This document shows positions 1 to 5,202 of a stretch of 5,336 nt of DNA, in pieces. Below the pieces are notes generated by a model that saw only the letters and a list, made by a program, of their open reading frames with translations, had not been told where the DNA came from and ran no database searches. Every line of letters begins with the position of its first letter. Position 1 is the stretch's first letter. A program made the position numbers and the translations under genes. Origin of the DNA: Lentisphaeria bacterium UBA1784 (GTDB lineage: Bacteria; Verrucomicrobiota; Lentisphaeria; Victivallales; Victivallaceae); NCBI GenBank assembly GCA_002315455.1, contig DCGG01000027.1, forward strand, positions 5,830 through 11,165, written 5' to 3'.

Positions 1-28
1 ACGCTCTATCCAATTGAGCTATGGGTGC
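1..28 (-). tRNA. tRNA, 5' part only (probably tRNA-Arg)
   Basis: Read on the minus strand from position 28, the sequence gives a 7-nt acceptor arm (GCACCCA), the linker TA, a D-stem GCTC, a D-loop AATTGGATA, the matching GAGC and the first base or two of the anticodon stem. This is the standard 5' layout of a bacterial tRNA. The anticodon lies beyond the window edge, so the amino acid cannot be read. The sequence around GGATAGAGCGT resembles many bacterial tRNA-Arg genes, so Arg is an inference. It has its own promoter just upstream and lies downstream of rpsI on the same strand. Confidence 0.8.
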
Positions 29-41
29 TTGTCATGCGCTA

Positions 42-70
42 AATATAACCGCTTGCGTGATGTTTTTCAA
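42..70 (-). promoter_or_regulatory. sigma70-type promoter of the tRNA gene
   Basis: On the minus strand a -35 box TTGAAA (65-70, 5/6 to TTGACA) is followed after exactly 17 nt by a -10 box TATATT (42-47, 5/6 to TATAAT). The next bases are TAGCGC, a GC-rich discriminator of the kind found at stable-RNA promoters under stringent control. The predicted start is near position 35, a few bases before the mature tRNA 5' end at 28. The boxes and spacing are seen directly; stringent control is inferred. Confidence 0.75.
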
Positions 71-79
71 GCTGCAATC

Positions 80-93
80 GCAGAAATTTCTGC
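80..93. repeat. perfect 14-bp palindrome GCAGAAATTTCTGC
   Basis: The sequence is identical to its own reverse complement and sits between the rpsI stop and the -35 box of the tRNA promoter, ten bases upstream of that box. As RNA it could fold with a 5-bp stem and an AATT loop, but no T-tract follows on the minus strand, so it is not a standard intrinsic terminator. It could be a dimeric-protein operator upstream of the tRNA promoter, or a weak rpsI 3'-end hairpin that protects the mRNA. Its role is unknown. Confidence 0.5.
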
Positions 94-101
94 AACTGCT
101 C

Positions 102-114
102 CAGAAAAATTCTG
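102..114 (-). other. small inverted repeat just after rpsI
   Basis: On the minus strand, four bases after the rpsI stop, CAGAA and TTCTG can pair around a TTT loop. The stem is only 5 bp and AT-rich, and no T-tract follows it. It may contribute to the 3' end of the rplM-rpsI transcript, but it is too weak to call a terminator. Confidence 0.25.
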
Positions 115-118
115 AAAA

Positions 119-523
119 TTAACGCTTGGAAAACTGGAACCGGCGACGCGCACCGGGCTGACCGGGCTTTTTCCGTTCCTTGACGCGGGCATCGCGGGTC
201 ATCATGCCGTTCTCCTTGAGAGCGGCGCGAAGTTCCTCGTTGAACTTCACAAGAGCACGCGCGACACCATGGCGGAGAGCACCGGCCTGACCGGCCATGC
301 CGCCACCGTCCAGATTGGCGGTGATGTCGTACTTGCCTTCGCCGTCAACAACGCGGAGGACCTGCATCACGAAGCCGCAGAGGGCCTCGCTGTTGAAATA
401 CTCTTCCATGGGCTTGCCGTTGACCACGATCTTGCCCTTACCGGAAGTCATACGCACCCGGGCAACGGCGCATTTGCGGCGACCGGTGGCCAGGATCTCA
501 TCACTTTTCTTCAGGTTAGCCAT
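119..523 (-). CDS. rpsI: 30S ribosomal protein S9
   Basis: S9 is a 30S subunit protein whose extended C-terminal tail reaches the P site, where the final Lys-Arg contacts the P-site tRNA. The 134-residue product has the usual length. Family signatures are ATGRRKCAVARV at residues 12-23, a glycine-rich GGGMAGQAGALRHG at 73-86, and the basic tail ending in QFSKR at 130-134. The tail reads GQPGARR where many bacteria have a Lys before ARR; I believe this variant occurs in some PVC lineages. The start ATG (521-523) has a GGAG 9 nt upstream (533-536) that lies inside the last codons of rplM. The gap to the rplM stop is 6 nt, so the pair should be cotranscribed and translated together. No strong terminator is visible downstream. 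Confidence 0.98.
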   Translation of the reverse strand: MANLKKSDEILATGRRKCAVARVRMTSGKGKIVVNGKPMEEYFNSEALCGFVMQVLRVVDGEGKYDITANLDGGGMAGQAGALRHGVARALVKFNEELRAALKENGMMTRDARVKERKKPGQPGARRRFQFSKR

Positions 524-529
524 TGTCGA

Positions 530-961
530 TTACTCCACGGTAACTTTGACGGGCTTCTGCGCGCTGTGCTCATGCTCAGCACCGGCATAGACCTTCAGTT
601 TCTTGAACTGGGCGCGACCGAGACGGCCGTGCGGCATCATTCCCCAGACGGCGTCCTTGATGAGGCGCTCGGGATTGCTGGCCCGGACCTCAGCTGCGGT
701 GGTCTCGGTGCGGCCGCCGCGGTATCCGCTGAAATCAACATAGACTTTACGCTCGTTCTTGCGACCGGTGAAGACAGCCTTGGAGGCGTTGATCACCACA
801 ACAAAAGCGCCGGTATCCACATGCGGGGTATAGGTCGGTTTATCTTTGCCGCGCAAAGCATTGGCGATCTTCACCGCCAAACGGCCGACCGGAGCCTCGG
901 AAGCGTCAAACAGGATGCTCTCCTGCTTGATCTCACCGACTTTTGCCAGATAAGTTTTCAT
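530..961 (-). CDS. rplM: 50S ribosomal protein L13
   Basis: L13 is an early-assembly 50S protein that binds 23S rRNA. The product is 143 residues, the normal bacterial length. It begins MKTYLAK and contains PVGRLAVKIANALRGK (24-39), the TYTPHVDTG segment (43-51), the SGYRGG turn (78-83), NPERLIKDAVWGMMPHGRLGR (96-116) and KKLKVYAGAEHEH (120-132), all typical of the family. The frame stays open for 58 codons further upstream, but that part has no L13 similarity. The ATG at 961 is chosen because the family starts at MKTYLAK and because AGAGAAG lies 3 nt further upstream as a weak ribosome binding site. The Trp often found near residue 15 in other bacteria is replaced (QESILFD). The gene leads a two-gene operon with rpsI and has its own promoter about 165 nt upstream. 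Confidence 0.98.
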   Translation of the reverse strand: MKTYLAKVGEIKQESILFDASEAPVGRLAVKIANALRGKDKPTYTPHVDTGAFVVVINASKAVFTGRKNERKVYVDFSGYRGGRTETTAAEVRASNPERLIKDAVWGMMPHGRLGRAQFKKLKVYAGAEHEHSAQKPVKVTVE

Positions 962-1119
962 AATCTTCTCTGAAGTTATGGAACAACTTTTGATCCACTG
1001 AACCTTTCGGAGGGGCCGTTTCGCACGACGACCGGTCCTTGAGGACGACGTACCTGCTGAAATTCTGTGAGTTCCGGGCGAGATGATCGGGTCCGCCGGG
1101 ATCCACTTGAATCCGCAAG
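962..1119 (-). promoter_or_regulatory. long 5' leader of rplM-rpsI mRNA
   Basis: The best promoter upstream of rplM predicts a transcript start near 1119, giving a leader of about 157 nt with no convincing ORF. Several short stems can be drawn: ACTTG/CAAGT at the very 5' end (1105-1120), GTCC-TCAA-GGAC (1035-1046), and AAGTTG/TAACTT around TTCCA (973-989), which ends just before the AGAGAAG ribosome binding site (965-971). L13 is known to repress its own operon through a leader in some bacteria, and a long leader here fits such control. I cannot match the fold to any described L13 leader. The leader boundaries are inferred from the promoter call. Confidence 0.45.
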
Positions 1120-1125
1120 TCCTAT

Positions 1126-1154
1126 AAAATACCACCGTTCCGCAAAAAAGTCAA
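1126..1154 (-). promoter_or_regulatory. sigma70-type promoter of rplM-rpsI
   Basis: On the minus strand TTGACT (1149-1154, 5/6 to consensus) is separated by exactly 17 nt from TATTTT (1126-1131, 4/6). The spacer starts with a T-run. It lies between the terminator of the glycosyltransferase operon and rplM, exactly where a promoter is needed. A start site near 1119 is inferred from the usual spacing. Confidence 0.7.
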
Positions 1155-1167
1155 ATCATTTCTCCCG

Positions 1168-1187
1168 AAAATCCGGGTTTTCCCGGA
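1168..1187 (-). terminator. intrinsic terminator of the glycosyltransferase operon
   Basis: Read on the minus strand, 12 nt after the GT4 stop codon, TCCGGG (1182-1187) pairs perfectly with CCCGGA (1172-1177) around an AAAA loop, and TTTT follows (1168-1171). A 6-bp stem with five G-C pairs plus a short T-tract fits a modest rho-independent terminator. It ends only 13 nt before the -35 box of the rplM promoter, so it separates the two units. An 11-nt sequence, TCGGGAGAAAT, is repeated directly on both sides of the hairpin. Confidence 0.7.
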
Positions 1188-1199
1188 AATTTCTCCCGA

Positions 1200-2303
1200 T
1201 TATGGCCGTTCTGCATAAACTTTCTCCCGGGAACGCCGAATCAGCCGGTCGTAAAGTTCCAGGTGTTTCCGCGCGGAGACCTTCCAATCGAAGCGGGAAA
1301 GTCCGGCGGCTCCGGCCTCCTGAAGGGCCGTTCTCTCCCCGGAGGCAGTCAGCAATTCCCGGATGCAGGCGGCGCAGGCTTCCGCATCTCCGGCGGGGAA
1401 GTAGAGCGCTCCTTTTCCTCCGATCTCCCGGAACACCGGGATGTCGCTCAAAACGGGAACGCATCCCCGCGCCAGCGCCTCGATGACGGGGAATCCGAAC
1501 CCCTCCGCCCGGGAGGGAAAGAGCAACGCCGAGGCGTTCGCATAAATGGCGGCGAGGCAAGACTCCGATGCGCCATGCTGACGGACGCGGTCCTCCATGC
1601 CGAGCACCCGGAAAAGCGCCGTTTCCTCCGGAGTGAAGGGTCCGCCGCCGACGCAGAGCAAATCGTATTGAGGAAATTCCGCAACGGCGCGGACCGCCAC
1701 CGGGAAGTCCCGGTAGAACTGCCGGGTCCCCACGTAGAGGAGATAGGGGCGCCGCAACGGCGCCAGATGATCCGGCATCACAGGGCGAACGCCATGGTAG
1801 ATCACCGTGATCTTGCCGGCGGATTCCGGGTAAAGTTCCGCCAGGTCGGCGGCAGTGGCATAGGAGGGGCAGATGATGGCATCGGCCCGGGCGATGGAGC
1901 AGGCCTCCTCGGCAGCCTCCCGCTTGGCGGAGGGGAGTTCAGGGAAGTGCTCGTGGGTCATGTCGTGGACCGTGATCACGTAGGGACGCCCCTGCAGCAG
2001 GGCCTTGTCATAGGGCTTGGAATACGTGGAGTGGAAGACGTCGTAATCTCCGGCTTTCAGCCTCTGCATGGTACAATGGTGATTGAGCAACTCCAGAAGC
2101 CGGTTTTTGCCCCGGAAGTTCCAGTTTGAAAGAAAGGACGGATACTCCCGCAATTCCTTCAGGAAAAGGTTGTTGGACCAGCGGCAGGAACACTCCCACT
2201 CCACCCTCAGCGCATCGAATTCCCGAAAGAGTTCGCAGTAGTAGCGGCTGATCCCGCTCCGGGGAAAGGAAGAAAAAATCTGATGATCGTAAAGAAGTCT
2301 CAT
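1200..2303 (-). CDS. GT4-family (GT-B fold) glycosyltransferase
   Basis: This 367-residue protein is a retaining GT-B glycosyltransferase of the GT4 (Glycos_transf_1) family, cytoplasmic, transferring a sugar from a nucleotide-sugar donor to a growing envelope glycan. The N-terminal acceptor domain has SGISRYYCELF (16-26), YDVFHST (87-93) and VHDMTHEHFPE (112-122). The C-terminal donor domain has a YVGTR strand (190-194), a FPSRAEGFGFPVIEAL segment (262-277) that holds the EX7E pair E267 and E275, and a final helix ending near residue 355. The layout resembles mannosyl- or rhamnosyltransferases of O-antigen clusters, but the sugar cannot be read from sequence. The ATG at 2303 overlaps the GT2-GT9 stop as ATGA and has GAGAGGAG 11 nt upstream. 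The upstream in-frame extension to 2438 lies inside the preceding gene and has no family similarity. It is the last gene of the operon, followed by a terminator. Confidence 0.92.
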   Translation of the reverse strand: MRLLYDHQIFSSFPRSGISRYYCELFREFDALRVEWECSCRWSNNLFLKELREYPSFLSNWNFRGKNRLLELLNHHCTMQRLKAGDYDVFHSTYSKPYDKALLQGRPYVITVHDMTHEHFPELPSAKREAAEEACSIARADAIICPSYATAADLAELYPESAGKITVIYHGVRPVMPDHLAPLRRPYLLYVGTRQFYRDFPVAVRAVAEFPQYDLLCVGGGPFTPEETALFRVLGMEDRVRQHGASESCLAAIYANASALLFPSRAEGFGFPVIEALARGCVPVLSDIPVFREIGGKGALYFPAGDAEACAACIRELLTASGERTALQEAGAAGLSRFDWKVSARKHLELYDRLIRRSREKVYAERP

Positions 2304-4333
2304 GGCAACGCCAGCTCCTCTCTGACTGCCGCCATGACAGCCTCCACCGGCACCGCCGCGATGCAGACCCGGGGAGAGGTCTGTTCCTTCCCGCACTGCC
2401 AGTTGCAGTCCTTCCGGCAGAATTCCGCGGAGACGCACCGGGGCGGGTGCAATCCGGAAGCAGCGTCCGCATAGGGCAGGAAACGGCTGCTTCCGCCGCC
2501 GATGACCGCCACGGAAGGCACCCGGAAAAGCGCCGCAAGATGGACTCCTGCGGAATCATTTCCCAGCACGAACCGCGCTCCCGCGACCAAGCCGGCGAGT
2601 TCCTCCACGGAGGTCGTTCCGCAACGATCTTCGGCTTCGGGGGAAACGGAGACGATCTTCTTTGCGGCGAGGATATCCTCCCGGGTCCCGGCGATGATGC
2701 AGTGCCATCCGGACAAAGAGGAAATCTGCCTTGCGGCTTCGGCAAACCGCTCGGCGGGCCACTCCTTACAGACCGCTCCCGCTCCGGGGAGCAGGACCCA
2801 ATACTCCTTCTCCGCCGGAATCGGGACCTTGGGTGCGGAAAAATCCGGGGCTTCCGCGATCCCCAAGGCGGAGAGGAAGCGCTGGTGTTCCTGCGTCTCG
2901 GAACCATTTCCCCGGCGGATCAGGGTCCAATGGGGCAGATGGTTCAACAGCGTCTGGACCAGCCCGATGCGCCAGTGATACGCCTGCTCCGGCAGGTAAC
3001 GCCACGCGACATTCCGGCGGGCGCGGCAAGCCAGCTGAATGCGATCGTCCAGCAGAACGTAACGGCTGAAACGCGGATTGACTGCAAGCGAAAAATGAAA
3101 CTTCTTCAGCGAGGAACAAAGCATTTTTCGATATTCCCGCTCCTTCAGAAAACGCTTGGGTTCCACGGCGATGAAGTGATCGAAATCCAGCCATTTCGCG
3201 GCGCAGGGGAGCCACAGCGCATTGCCGATCAGAGTGATCTCCCGATGGGGAAGCGCGCGCCGTACCGCCCGAGCGTAGGGCAGCCAGAGAATAAAATCTC
3301 CGATCTCGTCCGGCCGCAGGAGCGCGACCGGTCCGTTATCCGACTGAAACGCCGGAGGACCTTTCCGCAAAAACAGGTCCTGCAGAACGTTTTTCAATCC
3401 CCGGCCGTAGCGGAAGTAGCGTAGCGAAACAAGTTCACGGACGACCGGACCGATACGGCGCAGAAACGGAACGTTCATCCGGGAACGGGCTTCGGAGTGC
3501 GCCATCCGTGCCCGCAATTGCTCCAGAGTCTCCGCAGGGACGCGACCCGCCACGCGGCGGATGAGTTCGGCGTAGAGATCGGTATTCCATCCGGCGGCGT
3601 CCGCCCCGATGGCGCGGCGAGCCTCCCGGAACTGCCCGGCAAGCGTCAACCTCTTCCCGGAACCGGACGCGTTCCCGCCGTGCTGGCGGAATTTCGTGAG
3701 AGGCCTGTCCACAAAGTGCCAGCATCCCAGCGCCGCCAGAACGAGGCCGATCCAAGTGTCGTAACATCCCGGCAGTTCTGGAAACGGCAGCAGAACGTCC
3801 CGGAGTTGCGCGGAAAATCCCATGTCGTGTCCCGCGCAGGGAACCCGTTTCCAAAAGAGTTTCGCCATTTGTTCCGGCGTGCCGGAACGCAGAACGTTCC
3901 GCAGATGCGGCAGGAATCCCCGCTGTTGAAGGTGGGTGCGCCCGGAAAGGACGAGGTCCGCATCAGTGATCAGACTGTCGCAGAATACGCCTGCCGGAGC
4001 CCCTGCATTCTCCAAGGTCCCGGCGAGAAGCCAGACCTTTTCCGGCATCCAGACGTCATCCTGATCGCAGAGCAAAATGGCATCTCCGGAGGCGAGCGCG
4101 ATGCCCTCGGCGAAGTTTCCGTCGATGCCGAGCGGCACGTCGTTACGAACGTAACGGATAAGCCCCGGATACTCCGCCTCGAACCGGGCGATGCAGGCGC
4201 GGCTTCCGTCGGAGGATGCGTCATCGCAGATCAGGATCTCATCGGGACGGCGGGTCTGTTCCGTCAGCGAGCGAAGCTGTTCCTCCAGCCACGGCATGCC
4301 GTTCCGCAAAGCGAGGACGATGGAGACTTTCAT
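2300..4333 (-). CDS. bifunctional glycosyltransferase: GT2 domain fused to GT9 (heptosyltransferase-like) domain
   Basis: The 677-residue protein carries two glycosyltransferase domains. Residues 1 to about 225 are GT2 (GT-A fold): the opening MKVSIVLALRNG, the nucleotide-binding pair D37-D38 in ICDDASSDGS, the metal-binding region DQDDVW (90-95), CYDTW (190-194) and FRQHGGNASG (215-224), as in rhamnosyltransferase-like enzymes. About 100 mostly helical, basic residues follow. Residues about 335-677 are GT9, the ADP-heptose:LPS heptosyltransferase family: LLRPDEIGDFILWLP (338-352), LLPGAGAVCKEWPAERF (514-530), TSVEELAGLVAGARFVLGND (574-593) with SAGVHLAA after it, and a C-terminal cluster C633, C639, C643, C647 and C657. 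Two sugar additions by one cytoplasmic enzyme are likely; the sugars are unknown. The ATG at 4333 has a strong GGAAGGAG 7 nt upstream (4341-4348), and it overlaps the amidase stop as ATGA. The same frame is open for more than 1 kb further upstream, but that part is unlike either family. Confidence 0.93.
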   Translation of the reverse strand: MKVSIVLALRNGMPWLEEQLRSLTEQTRRPDEILICDDASSDGSRACIARFEAEYPGLIRYVRNDVPLGIDGNFAEGIALASGDAILLCDQDDVWMPEKVWLLAGTLENAGAPAGVFCDSLITDADLVLSGRTHLQQRGFLPHLRNVLRSGTPEQMAKLFWKRVPCAGHDMGFSAQLRDVLLPFPELPGCYDTWIGLVLAALGCWHFVDRPLTKFRQHGGNASGSGKRLTLAGQFREARRAIGADAAGWNTDLYAELIRRVAGRVPAETLEQLRARMAHSEARSRMNVPFLRRIGPVVRELVSLRYFRYGRGLKNVLQDLFLRKGPPAFQSDNGPVALLRPDEIGDFILWLPYARAVRRALPHREITLIGNALWLPCAAKWLDFDHFIAVEPKRFLKEREYRKMLCSSLKKFHFSLAVNPRFSRYVLLDDRIQLACRARRNVAWRYLPEQAYHWRIGLVQTLLNHLPHWTLIRRGNGSETQEHQRFLSALGIAEAPDFSAPKVPIPAEKEYWVLLPGAGAVCKEWPAERFAEAARQISSLSGWHCIIAGTREDILAAKKIVSVSPEAEDRCGTTSVEELAGLVAGARFVLGNDSAGVHLAALFRVPSVAVIGGGSSRFLPYADAASGLHPPRCVSAEFCRKDCNWQCGKEQTSPRVCIAAVPVEAVMAAVREELALP

Positions 4334-5184
4334 ACGAGTGCTCCTTCCGCAAAATGGCTGATATCCTGTCGCAACCATGGGGAAGCGCCGGTAACCGGCA
4401 CGTAGAATCCGGAGATTTTGATCCCGGCTGCGCGGAGCGCCTTCAGGAGAGACCTCCAAAACGCAGGTTCGCGCTCCTCCCACGCAGAGACCAGCAGCAC
4501 CGTCCCGGCAGGGAGCGCCGCCTTCAGCGAGGCGCAGTCCTGAAACCGGAGGCCGCCGTTCAGGGCAATGCACCAAGAGGGATCCCCGGGAACGAGCATG
4601 GCGCCCAGTTCCGCCGCGCCACTCCCCTCTCCTGGGATCAGTTCCGCCGGGGAAACCATGGCTTCCCCGACCCGTCCGACGAACGCATTCCACGCGTCGT
4701 TTTCGAGGATGCGGTGGGGGCAGAACTTGCCGCTCCAATCCTGATGTTTTTTCAGGGCGGAGAGCGGCAATCCGTAATGAGCCAGCAAATACGCCGCCAA
4801 CAGGACGCCATTGGATTCCGCGGCTTCGTAAAGTCCGGGCCGTTCCTCCCGGCAGGCGCTCCGGCAGATCTCGATGGCGAGGCTGGCGGCGTTCCCGGAG
4901 CCGGAACCGTCTCCCGCATGGTGGCAGGCAAAAACGGGAGCGATCAGTTCCACGGCCTCCCGCTCGTCCACAGCATAGTGAAAGGAGACCGGCTTTCCGG
5001 CCTCCCGACCGGCGACCCGGTCCTGCTCGGAAACGGCGGAAAACGGTTCGGCGGTGTTGTGGATCGTGATGAACTTCACCTGTGGAAGAGGTCCGCCGAT
5101 AAGCTGATTCCGGCGGATGGTCTCCTCCGGGACGTGCAGTTTCCGAAAAGGCAGAGAAGTTTTTTTTGAGAAGTCCTGACTCAT
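4330..5184 (-). CDS. N-acetylmuramoyl-L-alanine amidase-like protein (Amidase_2) with an unrecognised C-terminal domain
   Basis: The 284-residue protein has an Amidase_2/PGRP-type catalytic domain at about residues 35-175, a fold that cuts the bond between N-acetylmuramic acid and L-alanine in peptidoglycan. Motifs in order are FITIHNTA (38-45), SFHYAVDE (67-74), HHAGDGSGSGN (88-98), LAIEICRS (102-109) and KKHQDWSGKFCPHRIL (145-160). H42, H147 and C155 match the expected zinc ligands, and E105 sits in the family's IEI motif. These resemble phage and Bacillus lysins (XlyA/CwlA type) more than AmpD. There is no signal peptide or membrane segment, so export is unexplained. Residues about 185-284 match nothing I recognise; they alternate hydrophobic strands (TVLLVSAW, IKISGFYVPV) and helices. 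The start ATG at 5184 has GGAG 11 nt upstream (5196-5199). The stop overlaps the GT2-GT9 start. Codons 6-9 hold a run of eight A. Confidence 0.88.
   Translation of the reverse strand: MSQDFSKKTSLPFRKLHVPEETIRRNQLIGGPLPQVKFITIHNTAEPFSAVSEQDRVAGREAGKPVSFHYAVDEREAVELIAPVFACHHAGDGSGSGNAASLAIEICRSACREERPGLYEAAESNGVLLAAYLLAHYGLPLSALKKHQDWSGKFCPHRILENDAWNAFVGRVGEAMVSPAELIPGEGSGAAELGAMLVPGDPSWCIALNGGLRFQDCASLKAALPAGTVLLVSAWEEREPAFWRSLLKALRAAGIKISGFYVPVTGASPWLRQDISHFAEGALV
4341..4348 (-). promoter_or_regulatory. strong ribosome binding site of the GT2-GT9 gene
   Basis: GGAAGGAG on the minus strand, 7 nt before the ATG at 4333 and inside the last codons of the amidase gene. It decides the start in a frame that stays open far upstream, and it means the GT2-GT9 gene need not depend only on coupling to the amidase. 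Confidence 0.8.
5160..5167 (-). repeat. A8 homopolymer in amidase codons 6-9
   Basis: The minus-strand codons read TCA AAA AAA ACT, a run of eight A near the start of the amidase gene and the longest homopolymer I noticed in the window. It contains the -1 slippery heptamer A AAA AAA in the proper frame. A gain of one A, or a -1 ribosomal slip, would move reading into a frame that has no stop until the end of the GT2-GT9 gene. A mutational on/off switch, transcriptional slippage or no function at all are all possible. Confidence 0.5.
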
Positions 5185-5202
5185 AAAATCCGTTTCTCCA
5201 AG

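Noticed and set aside
80..118. Hairpins after rpsI as an intrinsic terminator
   Set aside because: The stems are short and AT-rich and neither is followed by a T-tract on the minus strand.
269..973. Plus-strand frame of 234 codons opposite rplM and rpsI
   Set aside because: It is antisense to two certain ribosomal protein genes, its product has no recognisable motif, and such open antisense frames are common in GC-rich coding DNA.
933..1118. Minus-strand TTG-started frame of 61 codons in the rplM leader
   Set aside because: It starts at the predicted transcript start with no ribosome binding site, overlaps rplM out of frame and has no recognisable features.
962..1135. Upstream extension of rplM by 58 codons
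   Set aside because: The L13 family begins at MKTYLAK, the extension is unlike any L13, and the promoter lies inside it.
2304..2438. N-terminal extension of the GT4 gene
   Set aside because: It lies inside the end of the GT2-GT9 gene and lacks family similarity; the ATGA overlap and GAGAGGAG support 2303.
4334..4738. TTG-started N-terminal extension of the GT2-GT9 gene
   Set aside because: The extension lies wholly inside the amidase gene and is Arg/Pro/Gly rich, while GT2 proteins start at MKVSIVLALRNG. A strong GGAAGGAG supports the ATG at 4333.
4216..5169. Plus-strand frame of 317 codons opposite the amidase and the start of GT2
   Set aside because: It is antisense to genes with clear catalytic motifs and its low-complexity Arg/Gly/Pro composition marks it as a shadow.
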